Source of the DNA: Haloferax litoreum
GTDB taxonomy: Archaea; Halobacteriota; Halobacteria; Halobacteriales; Haloferacaceae
Assembly: GCF_009674605.1 (NCBI RefSeq)
Contig: NZ_WKJO01000001.1
Span: forward strand, 620,001 to 684,000
DNA length: 64,000 nucleotides
Reading direction: 5' to 3'
The notes under the pieces were generated by a model, which did no database searches, was not told the origin of the DNA, and saw only the letters and a program-made list of their open reading frames with translations. Below are positions 49,538 to 57,584 of the stretch, piece by piece. Numbering within the stretch: the stretch's first letter is position 1; the number at the start of each line of letters is the position of its first letter. Both the position numbers and the translations under genes were made by a program.

Positions 49538-52486
49538 TCAGTCGTCGTTCGGGACTTTCGCCGGTTTGCGACGGTCCGAACGCGGCCCTTCTTTGTCCAC
49601 GTCCGGCAGGTAGTCACGGAGGTACCGCCCGGTGTGCGAATCCGGGTTCGTCGCAACCTCCTCGGGCGTCCCGCTGGCGACGATGGTGCCGCCGTTCTCG
49701 CCACCTTCGGGACCGAGGTCGATGATGTGGTCGGCGTTCTTCACGAGGTCCAGTTCGTGTTCGACCACGAGGACCGTGTTCCCGTTGTCGACGAGGCGTT
49801 GGAGCACGTCGATGAGTTTCCGCTCGTCTTCTTTGTGGAGACCCGTCGTCGGTTCGTCCAGCAGGTAGAGCGTGTCGCCGGTCTGTTTCTTCCCGAGTTC
49901 TTCGGCGAGTTTGACGCGTTGGGCTTCACCGCCGGAGAGCGTCGTCGATGGCTGACCGAGTTGCATGTAGCCGAGGCCAACGTCGTGGAGCAGTTGGAGG
50001 CGGCGGCGAATCTGCGAGTTCGCCTCGAAGAACTCCAGTGCTTCGTCGACTTCCATCTGGAGCACGTCCGAGATGGTCTTGCCCTTGTAGCGAACGTCGA
50101 GCGTCTCGGCGTTGTAGCGCGCGCCGTTACACTCCTCACACGGGACGTACACGTCCGAGAGGAAGTTCATCTCGATTTTGACGTTTCCCTGTCCCTTACA
50201 GGCCGCACAGCGGCCGCCCTTGACGTTGAACGAGAAGCGACCCTTCTCGTAGCCGCGCTGTTTGGAGAGTTTCGTCGACGCGAACAGTTCGCGGACGTAG
50301 TCGAAGACGCCGGTGTACGTCGCGGGGTTCGACCGCGGGGTGCGCCCGATGGGTGACTGGTCGATGAGACGGACCGTCTCGATTTCGTCGTAGCCGTCGA
50401 TGCCGTCGTGTTCGCCGGGGTCGACCGACGTGTTGTCGTTCATCCGGCGGGCGAGTCCCTTGTAGAGAATCTCGTGCATCAGCGTTGACTTGCCCGACCC
50501 GGAGACGCCGGTGATGGCCGTGAACGTCCCGAGCGGGATGGGCACGTCGAGGTCCTTGAGGTTGTGCTGGCGCGCGCCGCGGACGACGAGTTCGCCGTCG
50601 CCGTCGCGTCGTACCTCGGGCACGTCGATGTCCTTTCGCCCGGAGAGGTAGTCGGCGGTGATGGAGTTGTCCGCCGCGACGATATCGTCGAACGTACCCT
50701 GTGCGACGACTTCGCCGCCGCGTTTGCCCGGACCGGGGCCCATGTCGATAATCTCGTCTGCCCGGCGCATCGTCTCCTCGTCGTGTTCGACGACGATGAG
50801 CGTGTTCCCGAGGTCACGCAGGCCTTCGAGGGTGTTGAGGAGTTTGTCGTTGTCGCGCTGGTGGAGGCCGATGGAGGGTTCGTCGAGGACGTAGAGGACG
50901 CCCACGAGACCCGACCCGACCTGCGTGGCGAGGCGAATACGCTGTGACTCCCCGCCCGAGAGTGTCGCCGCCTCACGGTCCAAGGTGAGGTATTCGAGGC
51001 CGACTTCGGTCATGAACCCGAGACGGGCGCGAATCTCCTTGAGAATCTCCTGTGCGATAGTTCGCTCGCGGTCCGTGAGTTCGGTTTCGAGTCCCTCGAA
51101 GTGAGAGAGGGCGTCGGCGATACTGAGACGGTTGACCTCGGGGAGCGTCGTGCCGCCGACACGGACGTGGCGAGACTGCTCTTTGAGGCGTGACCCGTGG
51201 CAGTCGGGACACGTCGTGACAGCCATGTACTCCTCGATGTGGTCGCGCGTCCGGTCGGAGTCCGTCTCGACGTGCCGGCGTTCGAGGTTCTCCACGACGC
51301 CCTCGAAGGGGTGTTCCTTGTGGCGCGTGCCGTTCTTGGTCGTCCACTCGAACACCACGTCCTCGGTGGTGCCGAAGAGGAACGCGTGCTGAATTTCCTC
51401 GTCTAAGTCCTCGAAGGGCGTGTTCACGCTGACGCCGAAGTGGTCGGCGACGCAGTCGATTTGTCGGCGGTAGTAGGTCCGGTTGTAACTCCACGGTTCG
51501 AAGACGTGCTTCAGCGGTTTCGCGGGGTCGGTGACGACGAGGTCCGGGTCGACCTCTTTCGCCTTGCCGAGACCCTCACACTCCGGACAGGCCCCGTGGG
51601 GACTGTTGAACGAGAACGACCGCGTCTCGATTTCGGAGAAGCGGAACGAGGAGTTCGGGTTGCCGAGTTCCTCGGAGAACTCGACGACGAGTCGGTCGTC
51701 GCCGTCGCCCGCGAGCGACCCGGTGGAGCGCGTGTTGGACGCGAAGGGAAGGTCTTCCGGCGGGTCCGGGACGATGAGTTTGAGGACGCCCCCTGCCTCT
51801 TCGAGGGCCGTCTCGACGGAGTCGGCGATGCGGGACCGCGCGTCCGGTGAGACTTTCACCCGGTCGACGACCACGTCGATGGTGTGGTCGTAGTTCTTGT
51901 CGAGTTCCGGCGTCTCGAACGACAGGTCGTACTCCTCACCGTCGACTTCGACGCGGGCGTACCCGTCGGAGACGAGGTCCGAAAAGAGGTCTTTGAACTC
52001 GCCTTTCTGGTCGCGGACGACGGGGGCGACGACTTTCGCTTTCGTCCCCTCGGGGAGTTCGAGAATCTGTTCGACCATGTCCTGTGCGGACTGCTCGCCG
52101 ACTTCCTCGCCCGTGATGGGGTCGTACTGCGTGCCGACCCGCGCGTACAGGAGACGGAGGTAGTCGTGGAGTTCGGTGACCGTTCCGACGGTCGAACGGG
52201 GGTTGTTCGCGCCGTTCTTCTGGTCGATGGAGATGGCCGGCGAGAGACCCTCGACGGCCTCGACTTTCGGCTTGTCCATCTGGCCGAGGAAGTTCCGGGC
52301 GTACGCCGACAGCGACTCGATGTAGCGGCGTTGGCCCTCCGCGTAGATGGTGTCGAACGCGAGGGAGGACTTGCCCGACCCCGACAGGCCGGTGACGACA
52401 GTGAACGTCTCGCGAGGGATGCGGACGTCGAGGTCCTTGAGGTTGTGCTCTTCGGCACCGCGAACCTCGATGTGGTCCTTGCTCAT
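49538..52486 (-). CDS. uvrA: UvrABC excinuclease subunit A
   Basis: Damage-recognition ATPase of bacterial-type nucleotide excision repair. 982 residues with two ABC modules (Walker A GLSGSGKSS and GVSGSGKST, signatures LSGGESQR and LSGGEAQR) and the zinc modules CPEC...CPDC and CAACKG...CEEC, in the expected order. ABC sub-halves are normal in length for UvrA. GCCTATTCGG near 52511-52520 (minus strand) supports the ATG at 52486. uvrB and uvrC are not in the window. Haloarchaea are known to carry this bacterial system. Confidence 0.97.
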   Translation of the reverse strand: MSKDHIEVRGAEEHNLKDLDVRIPRETFTVVTGLSGSGKSSLAFDTIYAEGQRRYIESLSAYARNFLGQMDKPKVEAVEGLSPAISIDQKNGANNPRSTVGTVTELHDYLRLLYARVGTQYDPITGEEVGEQSAQDMVEQILELPEGTKAKVVAPVVRDQKGEFKDLFSDLVSDGYARVEVDGEEYDLSFETPELDKNYDHTIDVVVDRVKVSPDARSRIADSVETALEEAGGVLKLIVPDPPEDLPFASNTRSTGSLAGDGDDRLVVEFSEELGNPNSSFRFSEIETRSFSFNSPHGACPECEGLGKAKEVDPDLVVTDPAKPLKHVFEPWSYNRTYYRRQIDCVADHFGVSVNTPFEDLDEEIQHAFLFGTTEDVVFEWTTKNGTRHKEHPFEGVVENLERRHVETDSDRTRDHIEEYMAVTTCPDCHGSRLKEQSRHVRVGGTTLPEVNRLSIADALSHFEGLETELTDRERTIAQEILKEIRARLGFMTEVGLEYLTLDREAATLSGGESQRIRLATQVGSGLVGVLYVLDEPSIGLHQRDNDKLLNTLEGLRDLGNTLIVVEHDEETMRRADEIIDMGPGPGKRGGEVVAQGTFDDIVAADNSITADYLSGRKDIDVPEVRRDGDGELVVRGARQHNLKDLDVPIPLGTFTAITGVSGSGKSTLMHEILYKGLARRMNDNTSVDPGEHDGIDGYDEIETVRLIDQSPIGRTPRSNPATYTGVFDYVRELFASTKLSKQRGYEKGRFSFNVKGGRCAACKGQGNVKIEMNFLSDVYVPCEECNGARYNAETLDVRYKGKTISDVLQMEVDEALEFFEANSQIRRRLQLLHDVGLGYMQLGQPSTTLSGGEAQRVKLAEELGKKQTGDTLYLLDEPTTGLHKEDERKLIDVLQRLVDNGNTVLVVEHELDLVKNADHIIDLGPEGGENGGTIVASGTPEEVATNPDSHTGRYLRDYLPDVDKEGPRSDRRKPAKVPNDD

Positions 52487-52582
52487 TCGGACGACTCTAG
52501 GCACGAGGGGACCGAATAGGCATCGGTTCGGGTCATCCGAACCGCATGTTGCGGGCCTCCCACCCGCGATAAAAGGGTCAGT

Positions 52583-52939
52583 TCAGGAGTTGAGTTTGCG
52601 ACGCGCGACGGAGACGTTCGTCGGGGTGATGATAATCTGGTCGTCACCCTTCTGGACGATGTCGCCGTCGACTTCGCGCGCGACCTGTCGAAGGTCGTCG
52701 ATGATGTGTTCCATCGTGCTGTCCTGCGTCGTGTGACGCGTGATGTCCGCGATGACCATGTCGCCATCGTAGACGGCGTCTTTGATGGCGATGACGTCCT
52801 GTTGGCCGCCGATATCCGCGATGTGGACCGAGATGCCGGCCTCCCCGCGGGCGGTATCGAAGTCGTCGAGGTCGAGTTCGACGTAGTCCTCGGTAGTTCT
52901 CGAGCCACCACCACCGAGAATCTTGCTCATGATGCCCAT
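52583..52939 (-). CDS. sepF: Cell division protein SepF
   Basis: 118 residues. The N-terminal MGIMSKILGGG segment forms the membrane-binding amphipathic helix, and the SepF core includes DYVELDLDDF, AIKDAVYDGDMVIADI and GDIVQKGDDQIIITP. SepF anchors FtsZ rings (FtsZ1/FtsZ2 in haloarchaea) to the membrane; it is essential in Haloferax. The ATG at 52939 follows a TAAGAAC stretch (about 52966-52972, minus strand); a second methionine at 52930 is possible. It is followed by uvrA on the same strand. Confidence 0.92.
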   Translation of the reverse strand: MGIMSKILGGGGSRTTEDYVELDLDDFDTARGEAGISVHIADIGGQQDVIAIKDAVYDGDMVIADITRHTTQDSTMEHIIDDLRQVAREVDGDIVQKGDDQIIITPTNVSVARRKLNS

Positions 52940-53095
52940 AGGACGTAGAGAGGCCACGACAGGGTTAGTTCTTACGTCAGACGACTATCAGGCATCAGAT
53001 ACGTTCTCGGTGATGAGACGGAGCACGCCCCCGGACAACCGGCGTCGTCGGCCGATTCCATCGGGTGTTTTACCCCAGTTATCCTCTGAAATACC

Positions 53096-53773
53096 ATGAC
53101 CTTCAGCATCTGCGTCCGCGAGGCGTACGTCGACGACGACGGAATCGACCAGCACCGCTTCGGCGTCGCGGTGACGACCCGACTACCCGGCGTGGGAGCG
53201 CTCTGCCCGTTCGCGAGCGAACACGGCGCGATTGCGACGCAGGCGTTGACGAACGTCGAACTCGGCCAAAAGGGGTTGTCGTACCTCGCGGATGGCCTCG
53301 CCGTCGACGACGCGCTTCAGGCGCTCTTGAACGCCGACGACGGGCGCGCACAGCGCCAACTCCACGGCGTCGATGCCGACGGGACGTTCGCGTTCACCGG
53401 CGACGAGTGCCACGAGTGGGCCGGGCACCGCGTGGGCGACGAGTACACCGTCGCGGGCAACTTACTCACGGGAGAGTCAGTCGTCGATGCCGTCGCCGAG
53501 TCGTACGAGAAGGGAGGCCGCGACGCCCCCTTGGCGAAACGCCTCATCGACGCACTGGGCGCTGGCCACGCCGCGGGCGGCGACAAGCGCGAAGACCTGC
53601 CGATTCAGAGTGCCGCAGTCGTCGTCAAGACGACCGAAGACCGGGAGATGGACCCGTACTACGACGACCTGCGCGTGGACGCGACGGAGACGCCGCTTCG
53701 GGACCTCCGCGAGACGTTCGCACTGGCGCGCGAGGGCTACGAAGCGGCCCTCGAAAAGTACGCCGAGGAGTGA
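53096..53773 (+). CDS. DUF1028 family protein
   Basis: 225 residues. The Ntn-hydrolase-like start MTFSICVRE, the SEHGAIATQALTNVELG segment and the AGNLLTGESVVDAV region are typical of DUF1028, which is found in bacteria and archaea without a proven activity; some members neighbour peptidases. The usual Ser/Thr/Cys after the initial strand is present as Ser4/Cys6. TTTTACC near 53068-53074 supports the start. Confidence 0.88.
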   Translation: MTFSICVREAYVDDDGIDQHRFGVAVTTRLPGVGALCPFASEHGAIATQALTNVELGQKGLSYLADGLAVDDALQALLNADDGRAQRQLHGVDADGTFAFTGDECHEWAGHRVGDEYTVAGNLLTGESVVDAVAESYEKGGRDAPLAKRLIDALGAGHAAGGDKREDLPIQSAAVVVKTTEDREMDPYYDDLRVDATETPLRDLRETFALAREGYEAALEKYAEE

Positions 53774-53801
53774 GGGAGCGTGGCAGACGCCGACGCGTGA
53801 G

Positions 53802-54281
53802 TTAGACCGAGAAGTCGAACAGGTCGTCGCCGACGTGGTGGATGGACTCGACCACCTTTCCGGAGTCGCCGACGAGGTCCGACCCGTCTTCGAGTGCGCG
53901 CCCGATTGCGAGGATTTTGCCGTGGGTCTCTTCCGCGATAGCGACGAGGTCGCCCGCGTCGATGCTCTCGTCGGCCTCGGTGATACCGGGGCGCATCACG
54001 TCGGCACCGCTGGAGACGAACGAGACGGCACCCGCATCGACCGTGACGACGTTCTTCGTCGGTGGGAACTGGTTCGCACCCTTGACGGTCAGGAAGGGTT
54101 CGTCGTCGACGTACATGACGGCCGGTTCGCCGTCGACGAGGACGACTTCGTAGTCCGCGTCCGCGAACTCGACTGCCTCGAACGCGTCGCCGTCGATTTC
54201 GACGCCGAGGAGCGACTCGACGGACGATTTGACCGCTTGGATTTCGTCGTTGCGGAGATGGTGGCGAGACTTGACCTTCAT
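53802..54281 (-). CDS. PUA-domain RNA-binding protein (MCT-1-like)
   Basis: 159 residues: an N-terminal DUF1947 domain, then a PUA domain (about 75-155) containing VTVDAGAVSFVSSGADVMRP and GDLVAIAEETHGKILAIGRA. This architecture matches the archaeal MCT-1/DENR-related proteins that bind the ribosome or tRNA. ATTTATCGG near 54304-54313 (minus strand) supports the ATG. It may aid translation initiation or recycling. Confidence 0.85.
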   Translation of the reverse strand: MKVKSRHHLRNDEIQAVKSSVESLLGVEIDGDAFEAVEFADADYEVVLVDGEPAVMYVDDEPFLTVKGANQFPPTKNVVTVDAGAVSFVSSGADVMRPGITEADESIDAGDLVAIAEETHGKILAIGRALEDGSDLVGDSGKVVESIHHVGDDLFDFSV

Positions 54282-54481
54282 ATCGGGTCGTGGACGCTCA
54301 CGGCCGATAAATCGACCGCTCCGCGACGAGCAACTGCGTCACGTCGTCGGGAAGACGCGCAGTCGGCCGCGGTGAGTGTGGCACCACGGCGAGCGACGGC
54401 AGATACAACAGCAGTAGTCGTGCGACGTCCGTCGGACGAACCGGAACAACAGATAAGTACGGTTGGGCCCACCTCACCCGT

Positions 54482-54784
54482 ATGTGGCGCTCCCGGACCA
54501 ACCGGGACCGGAAGACGGTCGTGTGCATCGCATGTGGCGATTCGGTACTCCGGTCGGCGGCGCGTGAGTACGACAAAGAGGGGAACCGCTGGGAACGGCA
54601 CGGCAAGCGGTTCGAACACCTCTGTAAGGAGTGTTATCGAGAACTCTGTCACCAACCGCGCGAGGAACTCGAAGACCTCTTGGTCGACATCGAGGAACAC
54701 GGCATCTCGTCAGACGAGTTCCTCACACGGTACTTCGCCGCCGTCACGGAACGGTACGAGTCGCCGGATGAACGCGGACAGTAA
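54482..54784 (+). CDS. Small zinc-binding protein (DUF7562-like)
   Basis: 100 residues. Cysteines in CIACGD (near 15-18) and CKEC (near 48-51) form a likely zinc site around a basic loop AAREYDKEGNRWERHGKRFE. The C-terminal half is helical. Haloarchaeal homologues carry the DUF7562 name as I recall. AGATAAGTACGG near 54451-54462 precedes the ATG at 54482 by about 27 bases. It stands between a PUA protein and RNase R, perhaps in an RNA-related context. Confidence 0.72.
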   Translation: MWRSRTNRDRKTVVCIACGDSVLRSAAREYDKEGNRWERHGKRFEHLCKECYRELCHQPREELEDLLVDIEEHGISSDEFLTRYFAAVTERYESPDERGQ

Positions 54785-54870
54785 GGAAGACCCACGTCCC
54801 GTCGCGTCCGGGCGGCGAGTGACTTCGTTTTTCGATACCACCGCCTCGGCCCCGACACGCATTTCTCCCT

Positions 54871-54888
54871 GCCCCGTTTAGACGGGGC
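54871..54888 (+). promoter_or_regulatory. Hairpin touching the RNase R start codon
   Basis: GCCCCGT TTAG ACGGGGC is a perfect 7-base stem with a 4-base loop ending one base before the ATG at 54890. GTTTTTCGATACC (about 54827-54839) would place the transcript start near 54860, so the hairpin would occupy a leader of about 30 bases and hide the region where a ribosome would bind. Confidence 0.5.
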
Positions 54889-54889
54889 C

Positions 54890-56209
54890 ATGTCAGACGA
54901 CGCGCAGGCGTACGCCGGAACCGCCGAAGGGCAAGGCCCGGTCGAAATCGACGCCGAACTCGCGCGACACCTCCAGAACAAGCGCGAGGAACTGTTCGAG
55001 GAGTTCGAGATTCGCGACAAATTCCCGCCGGAAGTCCTCTCGGAGGCGCGCGCCCGCACCGAAGGCGTCCACGAGGAGATAGAAGACGAACTGGAACATC
55101 GTCAGGACCTCCGTGACCTAACGACGTGGACGACCGACCCCGTGGACGCGCAGGACTTCGACGACGCCATCAGCATCCGCGAGAACGAGGAGACGTACAC
55201 GCTGTGGGTCCACATCGCCGACGTGACCCACTACGTCCACCCCGGGTCGGAGATGTGGGCCGAGGCCGTCAAGCGCGGGAACACCGTCTACCTTCCCGCC
55301 TACACGATTCACATGCTCCCACCGGTCCTCGCCGAGACGGTCTGTTCGCTCGTTCCGAACGAGGACCGCTTGGCGCACACCGTCGAGATGGAGATAAAGA
55401 AGGACACGCTCTCGTTCGAATCTATCGACATCTACAAGTCCGTCATCCACTCCGACGAACGCCTCACCTACACGCAGTGTGAGAACCGCCTCGACGACCC
55501 GGAACTCCCACTCCACGACGAGAACGCCCTCGTCTACGAACTCGCCGACCAACTCCACGAACAGCGCAAAGAAGACGGGTCGCTCGTCCTCAACCCGAGT
55601 CGTGACCGCGCGCACACCATCATCGAAGAGTGCATGCTGAAGGCCAACAAGGCCGTCACGCACGAACTCATGTGGAGTCGCGGCGTCGAGGCCATGTACC
55701 GCGTCCACCCGCAACCCACGCCCGACCAGTGGGACAAGGCGCTCCGCGAGATTACCGAACTCGACGGCGTGAGCATCAAGTCCACGTCGTGGGACGAACC
55801 TCGCAAGGCCGTCAACGACGCGCTCGAAAGTGCGAACTCCCGCACGCTCAACAAGATTCAGCGCGCCGTGCTGAAGGTCATGCCCCGCGCGAAGTACATG
55901 AACGACCCCTTCGGCGGCCACTACGCGCTCAACTTCGACATCTACGGGCACTTCACCTCGCCCATCCGCCGCCTGTCGGACCTCATCAACCACTGGATCG
56001 TCCACGAGAACGACGTTCCCGAGGACCTCGTCGAACTCTGTGACCGCGCGTCTGACCGCCAGAAAGACGCCGAGACGGCCGAACGACTCTACAAGCAGTT
56101 CCTCCAAGAAGTCGGCCTCGACCCCTACGCCGTGAACAATCGCGGCATCGTCACCGTCGACGACGAAGGCGAGGTCATCGACGAAAACGGCCTCCCGCCG
56201 CGCGAGTAA
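54890..56209 (+). CDS. rnr: Ribonuclease R-like RNB exonuclease
   Basis: 439 residues, essentially a bare RNB catalytic domain. The magnesium motif TTDPVDAQDFDDAIS (about residues 80-95) carries the conserved aspartates, and the later HYALNFDIYGHFTSPIRR matches the RNB signature. Cold-shock and S1 domains that flank bacterial RNase R are missing, as in other haloarchaea, where this 3'-5' exonuclease replaces the exosome that they lack. The 5' leader carries a hairpin next to the start codon. Confidence 0.93.
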   Translation: MSDDAQAYAGTAEGQGPVEIDAELARHLQNKREELFEEFEIRDKFPPEVLSEARARTEGVHEEIEDELEHRQDLRDLTTWTTDPVDAQDFDDAISIRENEETYTLWVHIADVTHYVHPGSEMWAEAVKRGNTVYLPAYTIHMLPPVLAETVCSLVPNEDRLAHTVEMEIKKDTLSFESIDIYKSVIHSDERLTYTQCENRLDDPELPLHDENALVYELADQLHEQRKEDGSLVLNPSRDRAHTIIEECMLKANKAVTHELMWSRGVEAMYRVHPQPTPDQWDKALREITELDGVSIKSTSWDEPRKAVNDALESANSRTLNKIQRAVLKVMPRAKYMNDPFGGHYALNFDIYGHFTSPIRRLSDLINHWIVHENDVPEDLVELCDRASDRQKDAETAERLYKQFLQEVGLDPYAVNNRGIVTVDDEGEVIDENGLPPRE

Positions 56210-56263
56210 CCGCTGACACCCACTCTCGATTACACTTTTTATCTCACGCTGCGTCGTGAACGT

Positions 56264-56482
56264 ATGAACAGAACACAAACGACCGTCGTAGACGGCTTCT
56301 TCGCGTTCGTCGTCGGGTTCCTCGTCGGCACAGTCACCGGTGGATGGCGAGATGGCCTCCGCGCGGGTGTGACTGCCGCCGTCGTCTCGGCAGTCGTGAC
56401 GTGGGTCGTCTACGGTGTCCTCGAAGTGGAGATGCTCGTCGAAGAGACGACTATCGACGCCGAACGCGTCGCCGCGGAGTAA
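56264..56482 (+). CDS. Small two-helix membrane protein
   Basis: 72 residues with hydrophobic segments around residues 9-27 (VDGFFAFVVGFLVGTVTGGW) and 33-52, then an acidic tail. No family recognised with confidence. TTTTTAT near 56235-56241 is placed for leaderless initiation at 56264. It follows RNase R by 54 bases on the same strand but has its own promoter. Confidence 0.65.
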   Translation: MNRTQTTVVDGFFAFVVGFLVGTVTGGWRDGLRAGVTAAVVSAVVTWVVYGVLEVEMLVEETTIDAERVAAE

Positions 56483-56559
56483 GTGGCTCACCTCCCCGCG
56501 AGTGGTGTCGCCGTTGCTGTGAGTCGTGTCGCGACTGCCACGAGGCGTGTCGTGTCTGC

Positions 56560-56793
56560 TTACTGCTTGTGCGTGAACAGCAGCACGTCGTCGTCGTGCG
56601 TGGTCACACACAGGTCGAGCATCATGCTCAGTTCGAGACTGTTGTAGTCGTCTTCGCAGACGACCAGGTCGTCGAAGGGTTCCTGACAGGCAGGGCAGGC
56701 GATGGCGACCGTGTTCTGGTAGGTGGTGACGCCGCCACTGGATTCGTACGGCGTGAGCGACGACCGAAGTTCGTCGAGTTCCTCGTCGTTCAT
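56560..56793 (-). CDS. Small zinc-site protein (DUF7385-like)
   Basis: 77 residues, MNDEELDELRSSLTPYESSG then a CPAC motif and a later lone Cys pair (CEDD, LCVTTHDDD), which could bind one zinc. I recall haloarchaeal relatives labelled DUF7385 or flagella cluster proteins; no archaellum genes are near, so the name says little. The start at 56793 is chosen because the frame upstream lies within the neighbouring gene's terminator region. Confidence 0.68.
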   Translation of the reverse strand: MNDEELDELRSSLTPYESSGGVTTYQNTVAIACPACQEPFDDLVVCEDDYNSLELSMMLDLCVTTHDDDVLLFTHKQ

Positions 56794-56827
56794 GAGAGTG
56801 TGGTGTGCAGGGCTGGCGTATAATTCT

Positions 56828-57205
56828 TCACGGTTGGACACCCCGCTCGTCCAGTCCGCACGCCCAGCGGAAGTGCGGGTGGACCCACGCGAGCACCGCC
56901 ACGTTCGCTTCGACCCACGACGCCGGGTCGCTCAACTGCCGTGAGAGGACTTCGGCGTCGTCTTCGTGCGTCCCGTCGCGGTCGAACGGGACCGATTCGA
57001 GCGTCCGCGATGCGGGATTGAAGAAGACTGCTCGCTCGGTGTCCTCGTCGAGCGCGACCAAGCGCGAGCCGCGGGCGTCCTTCTGGAGGAGGGCTTGCGC
57101 CATTCGGTGCTGGTAGACCCCACGACGCGTCTCGCGGAGGGTGGAGACGACGTCTCGGAAGAGGGCGGTTGGGTCCGACGGCGGGGTTCCCTGTCCTGTT
57201 TCCAT
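56828..57205 (-). CDS. Unknown haloarchaeal protein
   Basis: 125 residues from METGQGTPPSD at 57205. It has an N-terminal helix FRDVVSTLRETRRGVYQHRM, a central beta stretch with SRLVALDEDTERAVFFNP, and a Trp-rich end. I do not recognise a family. CTTTACACC near 57226-57234 (minus strand) fits leaderless initiation. The downstream DUF7385-like gene starts 34 bases after its stop, so the two may be co-transcribed. Confidence 0.65.
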   Translation of the reverse strand: METGQGTPPSDPTALFRDVVSTLRETRRGVYQHRMAQALLQKDARGSRLVALDEDTERAVFFNPASRTLESVPFDRDGTHEDDAEVLSRQLSDPASWVEANVAVLAWVHPHFRWACGLDERGVQP

Positions 57206-57290
57206 ATCCCACCGGTCGGAGTACGGTGTAAAGAGGGTCCGCCAAGGGCGGAGTGAAAGTGGTTGGTTTAGCGGAAGTAGAACCGCCGGA

Positions 57291-57500
57291 CTAGTCGGTC
57301 CCCGGAGCATATCGGCTGAAGAGTGGGACGAACGCCTCGACGAGGAGGAGTGCGACGGCGACGAAGACGTAGAGCGTCCACTTACCGGGCATCCCGAGTG
57401 CGCGAAGCGCGAGTGTGATGCCGAGCGTGAGGAGGACGTAGACCCAGAACACGGCGACGACTGGGACGTATCCGTGTGTAGAAGACGGGGTTTCGAACAC
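57291..57500 (-). CDS. Small two-helix membrane protein
   Basis: 69 residues from a GTG at 57500. Two membrane segments (about 15-33 and 42-60), a Tyr-rich first loop and a C-terminus SRYAPGTD. Family not recognised. There is no ATG in frame near the start, so the GTG is the best choice. It sits between the unknown gene at 56828 and the sensor gene, on the same strand. Confidence 0.55.
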   Translation of the reverse strand: MFETPSSTHGYVPVVAVFWVYVLLTLGITLALRALGMPGKWTLYVFVAVALLLVEAFVPLFSRYAPGTD

Positions 57501-57584
57501 ACTCGCTCTTCGCGCCGAGTCGAAGAAGTCGTTTTGGGGCCGACAAGTAGACGACTACTCTGGCGTGTGTCGGGGGGTCAGTAC

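Noticed and set aside
47434-49704. 756-codon open frame opposite the COG1361 protein
   Set aside because: Low-complexity Arg/Gly/Asp translation running through a well-supported secreted repeat protein; no start signal.
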